Part shown: positions 49,917 through 56,276 of the stretch, piece by piece
How the letters are laid out: each line of letters opens with the position of its first letter
How positions within the stretch are numbered: position 1 is the first letter of the stretch
Assembly (NCBI RefSeq): GCF_016919445.1
Contig: NZ_CP070356.1
Span: forward strand, 1,743,501 to 1,807,500
Source: Pseudomonas sp. PDNC002
GTDB taxonomy: Bacteria > Pseudomonadota > Gammaproteobacteria > Pseudomonadales > Pseudomonadaceae
Length of the DNA: 64,000 bases
Reading direction: 5' to 3'
Program-made: the position numbers and the translations under genes
The notes under the pieces: generated by a model
Told to the model about the DNA's origin: nothing
The model's database searches: none
The model's input: the letters and a program-made list of their open reading frames with translations, nothing else

Positions 49917-49960
49917 GTAAATAGCTTTGGTGTTGACTAAATATAGCTATAGTTGTAATC
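49917..49960. promoter_or_regulatory. Tandem 22-bp PrtR operator candidates and rightward promoter
   Basis: Two abutting 22-bp sites: GTAAATAGC-N4-GTGTTGACT (49917-49938) and AAATATAGC-N4-GTTGTAATC (49939-49960). The second shares its half-site and 4-base spacer with the site over the prtN promoter. A plus-strand promoter overlaps both: TTGACT (49933-49938), 15-bp spacer, TGTAAT (49954-49959), pointing to ptrB. The layout is that of a phage CI operator region. The -10/-35 spacing is short, so the promoter call is tentative. Confidence 0.65.
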
Positions 49961-50241
49961 ATAAAAGCCAGCAGCCCACCGAGTACATGCGAAATCGGCA
50001 CGGGCTGACGGGAAGCGGACGGCTTCCCCCTCAACGCGGCAAGGACGCCGCGGGTTGCCTGCGGACCGTGATGCACGGAGCAGGCTGGAGGGTGCGGGCG
50101 GGCCAGGGAGGCGCCGCCCGCGCACCGGCAAGGGACGCCGCCACGATGGTCAGGCGTCCGCGACGAACAGATCGCGACTGACCACCACAGGCCGACCGAA
50201 GGCTCGGCGACCAAGGAGGGCAGGTCGCCAGGAGGAGCTTC
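49961..50241 (+). other. Long structured leader before ptrB
   Basis: About 280 bp with no convincing gene, GC-rich and full of hairpins, for example GGTGC GGGCGG ... CCGCCC gc GCACC at 50091-50126, and GGAAGC-N4-GCTTCC near 50010. If the promoter at 49933-49959 is right, this is a long untranslated leader. It could be an attenuator, a small RNA or an antitermination site. Confidence 0.45.
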
Positions 50242-50310
50242 ATGAATCAACACCTGCAACACACCAGGCGTTCCACTCATACCGCCGATGGGGAGGTGCG
50301 CCGTGGCTGA
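50242..50310 (+). CDS. Possible 22-residue leader peptide overlapping ptrB
   Basis: ATG at 50242 behind a very strong AGGAGGAG (50230-50237). It encodes MNQHLQHTRRSTHTADGEVR-RG and ends at 50310, 8 bp inside the ptrB gene (GTG 50303). Termination here would place ribosomes at the ptrB start, so coupling is plausible. His-, Thr- and Arg-rich, not similar to anything I know. Could be a chance frame, but the ribosome site is better than that of ptrB itself. Confidence 0.45.
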   Translation: MNQHLQHTRRSTHTADGEVRRG

Positions 50311-50512
50311 TATTGCCGACTACGCCAACGACCTGGTGCTCGACCGCATCGAGGATCTGCTGCACAGCCGCCGTTCCCGCATGGCGCTCAGCTCCGCCGA
50401 GTCCTGCGAGGACTGCGGCGACGATATTCCCCCGGCACGTCGACTGGCCGCGCCGGGCTGCACGCGCTGCATCGGCTGCCAGGCAATGGACGAACTGGAG
50501 CGGCGGCACTGA
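50303..50512 (+). CDS. ptrB: PtrB-like DksA/TraR zinc-finger protein
   Basis: 69 residues from GTG with GGGAGG at 50291-50296: VADIADYANDLVLDRIEDLL, then a four-Cys zinc finger (SCEDCGDDIPPARRLAAPGCTRCIGC). TraR/DksA-type small protein. In P. aeruginosa PtrB is repressed by PrtR and, when made after DNA damage, shuts down type III secretion. Position right of prtR and first in the rightward operon matches PA0612. Whether this species has a type III system is unknown. Confidence 0.9.
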   Translation: MADIADYANDLVLDRIEDLLHSRRSRMALSSAESCEDCGDDIPPARRLAAPGCTRCIGCQAMDELERRH

Positions 50513-50531
50513 GCCGCCAGGGAGAAACGCC

Positions 50532-50891
50532 GTGATCAAGCCGATCGATGAAATGCTCAAGCTCTGGGCCGAGGAGATGCACAATCCGGGAAGCGCTGGC
50601 GGTGGTTACGCCGGAGGCAACCTGCTGGCGATGATGATCGCCAACAAGGGCGAGATGATCCGCGGCACCCGGGGCAGCAAGGTGATCCTCGACCGCGTCG
50701 CCGAACTGGACCTGATCATCAACCAGCTGCCGGACGAGCAGAAGGACGTCGTCACCGAGCACTACCTCAACCGCGACAGCGAGGCCACGCAGAAATATCG
50801 ACACTGCCGCTGCAGCCGCAATACCTTCTACCTGCGTCTGCATGTGGCGCACCAGAGCATCCAGTCGCGGTTGATGCGTCGCGTAGCCTGA
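50532..50891 (+). CDS. Putative Q-type antiterminator / PA0613-like protein
   Basis: 119 residues from GTG, GGGAGA at 50519-50524. VIKPIDEMLKLWAEEMHNPG..., then a helical C-terminal half, LDRVAELDLIINQLPDEQKDVVTEHYLNRDSEATQKYRHCRCSRNTFYLRL. That half resembles the sigma-region-4-like HTH found in phage late antiterminators (Q/RinA/ArpU type): a conserved helix ending in YLNR, then an HTH with Arg/Asn contacts. It corresponds to P. aeruginosa PA0613, of unknown function. Antitermination is inference, supported by the many terminators ahead of and inside the late genes. Confidence 0.7.
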   Translation: MIKPIDEMLKLWAEEMHNPGSAGGGYAGGNLLAMMIANKGEMIRGTRGSKVILDRVAELDLIINQLPDEQKDVVTEHYLNRDSEATQKYRHCRCSRNTFYLRLHVAHQSIQSRLMRRVA

Positions 50892-50910
50892 ATCTTTCCG
50901 CCCCTCATCC

Positions 50911-50945
50911 GAAGCCCGGCCCTGCGCCGGGCTTCGTGTTTTCCG
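50911..50945 (+). terminator. Terminator of the ptrB operon
   Basis: GAAGCCCGGC-CCTGC-GCCGGGCTTC followed by GTGTTTTCC, 20 bp after the antiterminator-like gene. It separates the regulatory genes from the cargo genes. Confidence 0.8.
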
Positions 50946-50974
50946 CGAGCGACGTTGCGCTATGCTCGCAGCCC

Positions 50975-51457
50975 ATGAAAACACCCATCTCCATCCGTCA
51001 TGCCGAACCGGCAGACGCCGATGCCATCGTACGCATCCTCGGCGAAACCTACGAAGCCACCTGGAAGCCTGAGCTCAGCGCCGAAGCCATCGCGCGCTTC
51101 GAGTCATCTGCGCATACCGTCGCCTATGTGCGTGAGCGCTTGCCGTACTTGCGGGTTGCCTGCATCGACGGCGAGGTGGTCGGCCTGGTCGACTGGAGAG
51201 ACGACTTCATCGATGCGCTGCATGTCTCGCCCGTCAATCAGCACCTTGGAGTGGGTGCCGCGTTGCTGCGTCACGCGGAAGCTGCCATCGCAGCGGCAGG
51301 TCACGCGGATGTCCGTCTCGAAACTGATACCTTCAACCAGCAGGCCCGCTCATTTTATCGCCGGCACGGCTACCTCGAGCTGGATTTCTATCCCGATGAA
51401 GAGTGGCAGAGTGGCTTCACCACTGTGCTGCTGGGTAAGCCGCTTTCCGGTCGCTGA
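50975..51457 (+). CDS. GNAT family N-acetyltransferase
   Basis: 160 residues. The GNAT fold is clear: ISIRHAEPADADAIVRI start, acetyl-CoA loop VSPVNQHLGVGAALLRHAE (Q/RxxGxG/A equivalent), and the C-terminal YRRHGYLELDFYPDE. Substrate unknown; could be a small molecule, a protein N-terminus or a sugar. Start MKTPISIRHAEP chosen because it fits the fold. GC is lower than in flanking core genes. It is inserted between the regulatory and lysis modules of the tailocin, a place where P. aeruginosa has no such gene, so it looks like cargo. Confidence 0.85.
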   Translation: MKTPISIRHAEPADADAIVRILGETYEATWKPELSAEAIARFESSAHTVAYVRERLPYLRVACIDGEVVGLVDWRDDFIDALHVSPVNQHLGVGAALLRHAEAAIAAAGHADVRLETDTFNQQARSFYRRHGYLELDFYPDEEWQSGFTTVLLGKPLSGR

Positions 51458-51667
51458 TCCGAACAGTTTCGATTCATGACCTCGTCCTTCAGCCAGCTCC
51501 TCCCGGTACAAGCCCGCGCGGCATCACCGAGGGGCATCCGCACTCGCGAGATCAACGACTGCTGACGTAGCGTCTTGTAGCCTATACAGTAGCGCTCGCT
51601 TACCTCCGATGGCGGCCGACAGCGGCTGCTGATAATCAACGATAAGAAGTGTCGGAAAGGACTGTCC

Positions 51668-52435
51668 ATGCTTGTATGGGATGATCACCGTTTCTCCATT
51701 CGAACCCACACCTTCCAGACCATCCGGCAACTGTCCGATCTGTTCTCGCTGAAGGAGGCGGATGGCTTCATCCTGGGCAAACCCCGCCGTTATATCGACA
51801 AGTACGTCGAGCACCTGACCGGGCAGCCTTACCGCAATATTTTCGAACTCGGTATCTTCCGTGGTGGCAGTACGGTCTTCCTCAACGAGTTCTTCCAGCC
51901 GGCTCGGTTGGTCGCCATCGACTTCATGGAGAAGCCGGCTGCGCAACTGGATCGATACATTGCCGAGCATGCCGCTGGTCAGGCTAGTGCCTTCTACGGT
52001 GTGAACCAGGCTGACAGCGCCCGCCTGATCGCCATTTGTGAATCCGAGTTCGCCGGCGAACCGTTGGACTTGGTGGTGGACGACGCTTCGCATTACCTTG
52101 AGGAGTCGCGTATCTCCTTCAATACGCTGTTCCCCCGGCTCAAGGCCGGAGGTCGCTACGTGATCGAAGACTGGGCATGGGCTCACCAACCAGTGGAAGT
52201 CGCAGACTTGAAGAAGCCTTTCGCTGGAAAGTGCTCGTTGGCCAATCTGGTGATCGAGATCCTCCTGGCAAGCGTCAGCCATCCTGAATTGATCGATGAG
52301 GTCATCGTCAACGACGGTTTCGTGGTCGTACGCAAAGGGCAGGCCAGCACCCCACAAGAGTTCGATGTGGGCCAGTTGGGTTACCTGCTCGGCAACCGGA
52401 TCGGTGGTGGTGACTATTTCGCGCGCTTCCAGTAA
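51668..52435 (+). CDS. Class I SAM-dependent methyltransferase (CmcI/TylF-like), cargo gene
   Basis: 255 residues. Rossmann SAM-binding motif FELGIFRGGSTVFL, motif II strand RLVAIDFMEKPA, VVDDASHYLEESRISFNTLFPRLKAGGRYVIEDWAW with the acidic pair typical of metal-dependent sugar or macrolide O-methyltransferases (CmcI, TylF, rhamnosyl O-methyltransferase). A glycan or natural-product hydroxyl is the likely acceptor. AAGGA 6 bp before ATG. Clearly lower GC and different codon use than neighbours, own terminator, 210-bp gap upstream: probably acquired as cargo. It may modify a surface polysaccharide; that link is speculation. Confidence 0.85.
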   Translation: MLVWDDHRFSIRTHTFQTIRQLSDLFSLKEADGFILGKPRRYIDKYVEHLTGQPYRNIFELGIFRGGSTVFLNEFFQPARLVAIDFMEKPAAQLDRYIAEHAAGQASAFYGVNQADSARLIAICESEFAGEPLDLVVDDASHYLEESRISFNTLFPRLKAGGRYVIEDWAWAHQPVEVADLKKPFAGKCSLANLVIEILLASVSHPELIDEVIVNDGFVVVRKGQASTPQEFDVGQLGYLLGNRIGGGDYFARFQ

Positions 52436-52449
52436 GGACTGATCGACCC

Positions 52450-52494
52450 GAATAAATGCAGGAGGGCTCTCGAGCCTTCGCTGCATTTTTATTC
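52450..52494 (+). terminator. Methyltransferase terminator
   Basis: AAATGCAG ... CTGCATTTTT (52454-52461 and 52481-52490) with an inner GGCTC-TCGA-GCC hairpin and a T-rich tail, 15 bp after the methyltransferase stop. Confidence 0.8.
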
Positions 52495-52610
52495 AGGGGT
52501 GGCTTTGGCTCGCGGTGCTGAAAGGACGGCTGAGCACATAGCACTGAAGACGTGCTTTCGTTGGCCCTTGCTCTGACATTCGATGAAGCCATGACGGTAT
52601 ATGAAAGGCT

Positions 52611-52660
52611 GTTGCCGGTGCGTCCCCTGCCTATTGCAGCGCATTGCCGAGGAAGCCTTG
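52611..52660 (+). promoter_or_regulatory. Candidate P-box (PrtN activation site) for the late operon
   Basis: Pyocin P-boxes are described as several repeats of ATTG-N2/3-GT-N2/3. Here GTTGCCGGTG (52611), ATTGCAGCGC (52633) and ATTGCCGAGG (52643) occur, the last two exactly 10 bp apart, 233-282 bp ahead of the holin start. The fit is partial (GT is missing in two repeats). It is the best PrtN target I see in 52436-52892, which otherwise holds terminators and no convincing gene. Confidence 0.35.
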
Positions 52661-52737
52661 TTCCGGCGGGAATCGGGGGGTAAAAAGTAGTCATTCTTGT
52701 AAAGGTGCGTCCCCAGGGAGCACAACGCGAAACCTCG

Positions 52738-52766
52738 AAAAGCCCGGCCATTGAGCCGGGCTTTTT
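52738..52766 (+). terminator. Strong terminator between candidate late promoter and holin
   Basis: AAAAGCCCGGC-N6-GCCGGGCTTTTT. It stands downstream of the candidate P-box and upstream of holin, where transcription must pass to express the tailocin. Two weaker hairpins follow (ATCCGCC-N6-GGCGGAT at 52784-52803; GCCCG-TTCG-CGGGC then GTCTTT at about 52858-52877). Confidence 0.88.
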
Positions 52767-52892
52767 CATGCCCGCGTTTTTTCGATCCGCCGTGTTCGGC
52801 GGATGGCCGGCAGTCAGGCCGGCAGCCATCCCCGGTTGGCTGATAGCCGCCGGTTTCGCCCGTTCGCGGGCGTCTTTATCCAAGGTGAGCCA

Positions 52893-53237
52893 ATGGGCAA
52901 TGAACCTCAGACCCTGGCCGACGTGCCTCTGTGGGGGCTGATCCTGCTTGCCGTCGCGGGCGGCATCAGCGGTGAAATGTGGCGCGCCGACAAGGCGGGG
53001 CTGGGCGGTTGGAGGTTGCTGCGCCGGTTGGCGCTGCGCTCCGGCGCTTCGATCGTCTGCGGCATGGCGGTGATGTTCCTCGCCACGGACTTCGGCGCGT
53101 CGCTGACGCTGGCCGCGGCCATCGGCAGCCTGACGGCGGCGGCCGGCGCGGAGATCGCCGTCGGGCTCTACGAGCGCTGGGCGGCGAAGCGCCTGGGCGT
53201 CTGTGAACTGCCGCCGAGCGAGCGCGGACAAGATTGA
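52893..53237 (+). CDS. Holin
   Basis: 114 residues: MGNEPQTLADVPLWGLILLAVAGG, then RSGASIVCGMAVMFLATDF and LTLAAAIGSLTAAAGAEIAVGLYERWA. About three membrane helices and a charged C-terminus, the pattern of lambda-type/P2-related phage holins and of the R-pyocin holin PA0614. It makes inner-membrane holes so the endolysin can reach the wall and the cell lyses to release particles. AAGGTGAG upstream supports this ATG over an in-frame Met 30 codons earlier. First gene of the late operon. Confidence 0.9.
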   Translation: MGNEPQTLADVPLWGLILLAVAGGISGEMWRADKAGLGGWRLLRRLALRSGASIVCGMAVMFLATDFGASLTLAAAIGSLTAAAGAEIAVGLYERWAAKRLGVCELPPSERGQD

Positions 53238-53254
53238 AGCTGCAAGGAGACGAT

Positions 53255-53785
53255 ATGTCTGAACAACCTTTGACCCTCGCCCTGCTGCTCGACACGGTGG
53301 AGCAGGTACTGTCCACGCGACTGACCGAGATCGGCACGGTTCTGCGCGGCCCGCTGAAGCAGGTGCCGACGACGCTCCCCGCGCTGGCGCTGGAGTACGC
53401 CGGTCTGCTGCCTGGCCGTGATCCTGGCAATGGGCAGACGGCGCTGATCTGCCGGCTCCAGGCGCGCATCCTGGTAACGAAGGATGACGCGCAAGCCGAG
53501 GCCCTCGCGCTGCGTAGCGTCGCCTCGCTGGTCGTGCTTCTGCGCGCGCAGAACTGGGGACTGGAATTGGAGCCGGTGAGTTTCGTTCAGGCCCAGCCGG
53601 ACAACGACAGCCCGGCGCTGGCGACGTGCCGCGTCTGGCTGGTCGAGTGGCAGCAACCGGTTCTGCTCGGTGAGACCGAATGGCCATGGGAAGACCAGCC
53701 ACCGGGCAGCCTGGTGCTGGGGTTCGATCCCGAGACCGGCCCCGGCCACGAAGACGACTATTTCGATCCCGGAGCGCTGCAATGA
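53255..53785 (+). CDS. R-pyocin PA0615-like structural/assembly protein
   Basis: 176 residues, [20 protein letters not shown]... Mixed alpha/beta protein without membrane segments; its position (after holin, before the spike) and size match PA0615 of the R-pyocin cluster. I do not recognise a named domain; a tail-completion or terminator-like role is possible because no other P2 R/S-like gene is visible. AAGGAG at 53244-53249. Its stop overlaps the spike gene by 4 bp (ATGA). Confidence 0.75.
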   Translation: MSEQPLTLALLLDTVEQVLSTRLTEIGTVLRGPLKQVPTTLPALALEYAGLLPGRDPGNGQTALICRLQARILVTKDDAQAEALALRSVASLVVLLRAQNWGLELEPVSFVQAQPDNDSPALATCRVWLVEWQQPVLLGETEWPWEDQPPGSLVLGFDPETGPGHEDDYFDPGALQ

Positions 53786-54345
53786 ATCAGGACTATGTGA
53801 GTGCCGAGCACGATCGCATGCTGGCCGCGCTGGTCATGCCTTGCGAGGTCGTCGCGGTGGACCTGGCGGCAGCGCGGGTGCGTGTGCGCTCCGGCGAATG
53901 GACCAGCGCCTGGGTGCGCTGGCACGCCCAGGCCGCTGGCGCCGCGCGGCACTGGCGTGCGCCTAGCCTGGGCGAGCAGGGCGTCCTGCTCAGCCCGTCC
54001 GGCATGGCCGCAATGGGCACCTTCGTGCCCGGTCTGTTCGGGGCAGCAGCGGCTGCGCCGAACAATCGCGGCGAGGTCGAGAGCTGGCATTTTCCCGACG
54101 GCGCCGTGCTGAGCTATGACTGGCAGGCGCATCGCTATGACCTGCAGTTACCCGCCGGCAGCGCGACGGTAAAGGTCGGCGGAACGCAGGTGGTGATCGA
54201 TCCCGGCGCGGTCAGCGTCACCGCCGCGAGCATCCAGCTGACTGGCCCGGTGAGCATCAAGGGCGCGCTGACGGTGAACGGCAATATCAGCAGTACCGGC
54301 TCGATCATGGACACCGCCGGCAACAGCAATCACCACACTCACTGA
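53782..54345 (+). CDS. Baseplate spike protein (gpV-like)
   Basis: 187 residues, phage baseplate assembly protein V family. OB-fold N-terminal domain (about 15-90, [18 protein letters not shown]), then a repetitive beta-helix ([39 protein letters not shown]) ending in SNHHTH. The final His residues would coordinate the tip iron ion known for P2 gpV and the R-pyocin spike. It pierces the target outer membrane. Counterpart of PA0616. Confidence 0.94.
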   Translation: MNQDYVSAEHDRMLAALVMPCEVVAVDLAAARVRVRSGEWTSAWVRWHAQAAGAARHWRAPSLGEQGVLLSPSGMAAMGTFVPGLFGAAAAAPNNRGEVESWHFPDGAVLSYDWQAHRYDLQLPAGSATVKVGGTQVVIDPGAVSVTAASIQLTGPVSIKGALTVNGNISSTGSIMDTAGNSNHHTH

Positions 54346-54367
54346 CGTCCTTTCGACGTTCAACCCG

Positions 54368-54389
54368 GGCCCGCCAAGTGCGGGCCTTT
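54368..54389 (+). other. Hairpin between spike and gpW
   Basis: GGCCCGC-CAAGT-GCGGGCC followed by TTTGCATTT; a weak terminator-like or processing hairpin inside the tail operon, 22 bp after the spike stop. Confidence 0.55.
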
Positions 54390-54408
54390 GCATTTCTGGA
54401 GATTCGCC

Positions 54409-54459
54409 ATGGGCAACTTTTCCCGTGCGCACCCCGAGCGGCGGAGGGCGCGGCCATGA
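54409..54459 (+). CDS. Possible 16-codon coupling ORF before gpW
   Basis: ATG at 54409 with GGAGA at 54398-54402 encodes MGNFSRAHPERRRARP and ends TGA at 54457-54459, overlapping the gpW ATG as ATGA. Ribosomes ending here could restart on gpW, whose own GGAGG lies inside this frame. May be a remnant of a lost gene or a chance frame. Confidence 0.35.
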   Translation: MGNFSRAHPERRRARP

Positions 54460-54782
54460 TCGGCATGGATCGACGCAATGGCCAGCCGCTCAGCGGGCTG
54501 GCGCACCTCAAGCAGTCCATCGAGGACATTCTCGGCACGCCGCTGGGCAGTCGGCGTATGCGCCCCGAGTACGGCAGCCGCCTGCGACGCATGGTCGACC
54601 TGCCGGTGACTGAAGGCTGGAAAGGTGCGGTGCAGGCGGAAGTCGCCCGCGCCATCGGCCGCTGGGAGCCGCGCCTGCGCCTGAGTTCGGTGCAGGTGAC
54701 GGCAGTGGTGGGCGGCAGCGTGTCGCTGCGCCTGCGGGGTATCTATCTGGGCGACGAAGTCGGCCTGGAGGTGGCGGCATGA
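54456..54782 (+). CDS. Baseplate assembly protein gpW-like (T4 gp25 family)
   Basis: 108 residues of the gp25/gpW lysozyme-like baseplate wedge family: GLAHLKQSIEDILGTPLGSRRMRPEYGS carries the conserved ExR-type R-PEYG motif. It initiates sheath assembly in the wedge with J and I. Start MIGMDRRNG has GGAGG at 54443-54447. ATGA overlap with gpJ. Counterpart of PA0617. Confidence 0.93.
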   Translation: MIGMDRRNGQPLSGLAHLKQSIEDILGTPLGSRRMRPEYGSRLRRMVDLPVTEGWKGAVQAEVARAIGRWEPRLRLSSVQVTAVVGGSVSLRLRGIYLGDEVGLEVAA

Positions 54783-55669
54783 GCCTGATCGACCTGTCCC
54801 AACTTCCCGCACCCGAGGTCGTTGAGATCCTCGACTACGAGACGCTCTACGCGGAGCTGCTGGCGGATTTCCGCAGTGCCATGGGCGAGGGCTGGACGGC
54901 GGCGGTGGAGTCCGACCCGGTGCTCAAGCTGCTGGAGCTGGCGGCCTACCGCGAGTTGCTGCTGCGCGCCCGGATCAACGACGCCGCCCGTGCAGTAATG
55001 CTCGGCTATGCGACCCAGGGTGACCTCGACCAACTGGCTGCCGGATACAACGTGAAGCGCCTGGTGATCCAGGAAGCGGATGCCACCACCTCGCCGCTGA
55101 CCCCTGCAGTGCTGGAGGGCGACGATTCGCTGCGCAATCGCACACAACTGGCATTCGACCAGCTATCGGTAGCAGGCCCGCGCAACGCCTACGTGGCTTT
55201 TGCGCTCGGCGCCGATGGCCGTATCGCCGATGTCTCGGCGATCAGCCCGCAGCCATGCGAGGCGCTGGTCAGCGTGCTGTCCTCCGAGGGCAATGGAGCC
55301 GCCTCGGAAGAGTTGCTTCAGGCCGTGCGCAAAGCACTGAACGATGAGGACGTGCGCCCGGTGGGCGACCGCCTCACGGTGCAGTCCGCTGCCATCGTTC
55401 CCTACCAGGTTGACGCGGTGCTCTACATCTATCCCGGTCCGGAGGCCGAGCTGATCCAGCAGGCCGCCGAGGCGTCGCTACAAACCTACATCGCCACCCA
55501 GCGCCGCATTGGCCGGGATATCCGCCGCAGTGCGCTGTTCGCTGCCCTGCATGTGGAAGGCGTGCAGCGTGTCGAACTAACGAAGCCGGCGGCGGACGTG
55601 GTGCTCGATTCCACCCAGGCGGCGTACTGCAGCGGCTACCAGATCCGCGTCGGTGGCTCCGATGAGTAG
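54779..55669 (+). CDS. Baseplate assembly protein gpJ-like
   Basis: 296 residues, baseplate J family: LLRARINDAARAVMLGYATQGDLDQLAA, NRTQLAFDQLSVAGPRNAYVAFAL and the C-terminal GRDIRRSALFAALHVEGVQRVEL. Forms the wedge ring that holds the fibres and triggers contraction. Overlaps gpW by 4 bp and gpI by 8 bp. Counterpart of PA0618. Confidence 0.94.
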   Translation: MSLIDLSQLPAPEVVEILDYETLYAELLADFRSAMGEGWTAAVESDPVLKLLELAAYRELLLRARINDAARAVMLGYATQGDLDQLAAGYNVKRLVIQEADATTSPLTPAVLEGDDSLRNRTQLAFDQLSVAGPRNAYVAFALGADGRIADVSAISPQPCEALVSVLSSEGNGAASEELLQAVRKALNDEDVRPVGDRLTVQSAAIVPYQVDAVLYIYPGPEAELIQQAAEASLQTYIATQRRIGRDIRRSALFAALHVEGVQRVELTKPAADVVLDSTQAAYCSGYQIRVGGSDE

Positions 55670-56276
55670 CCGTCTGCTGCCGATCAACTCGACGCCGCTG
55701 GAGCGTGCGCTGGCCGATGTGCAGGTCGGCGATCTGCCGGTACCGCTGCGTGAGCTGATGGACCCGCAGCGTTGCCCTGTCGCACTGCTGCCGTATCTCG
55801 CCTGGGCCTGGTCGGTGGACCGCTGGGACCCGGCCTGGAGCGAGGCGGTGAAGCGCAAGGCGGTGGCCGCGGCGTTCCGCATCCATCAGCACAAGGGAAC
55901 CATCGCCGCACTGCGGCGGGTGATCGAACCGCTGGGTTACCTGATCGAGATCATCGAATGGTGGCAGGGCTCGCCCATGGGCGAGCCGGGCACCTTCCGC
56001 CTGCGCATCGGCGTGCTCGACAGCGGCATCAGCGAAGAAATGTACGAAGAGGTGGAGCGTCTGATCGAAGACGCCAAGCCGCTCACGCGGCACCTCATCG
56101 GGCTGGATATCAGCCTGGAATCCCAGGGGCGGATCAACGTCGGCTCCGGGCAATACGACGGCGACATCGTCACCGTCTATCCCTACCTCCCGGATGTGAT
56201 CGAAGCACTCGGCAGCCACGGCTTGCCGGGACGGGAGCACACCATCGATAGCTTGAGTGTCTACCCATGGCAGTAA
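55662..56276 (+). CDS. Tail protein I (gpI-like baseplate wedge)
   Basis: 204 residues: MSSRLLPINSTPLERALADV, LPYLAWAWSVDRWDPAW and HKGTIAALRRVIEPLGY, all conserved in P2 gpI. Completes the wedge and connects the fibre. The ATG at 55662 overlaps the gpJ end by 8 bp and its stop overlaps the fibre start by 10 bp. Counterpart of PA0619. Confidence 0.93.
   Translation: MSSRLLPINSTPLERALADVQVGDLPVPLRELMDPQRCPVALLPYLAWAWSVDRWDPAWSEAVKRKAVAAAFRIHQHKGTIAALRRVIEPLGYLIEIIEWWQGSPMGEPGTFRLRIGVLDSGISEEMYEEVERLIEDAKPLTRHLIGLDISLESQGRINVGSGQYDGDIVTVYPYLPDVIEALGSHGLPGREHTIDSLSVYPWQ

Noticed and set aside
49979-50181. Possible 64-residue Arg/Gly-rich protein in the ptrB leader (ATG near 49987)
   Set aside because: No ribosome site, low-complexity Arg/Pro/Gly sequence, overlaps strong hairpins; more likely untranslated leader.
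52762-52941. Short frame MPAFFRSAVFGGW... upstream of holin
   Set aside because: Starts in the tail of a terminator, no Shine-Dalgarno, covers hairpins and runs into holin in another frame.
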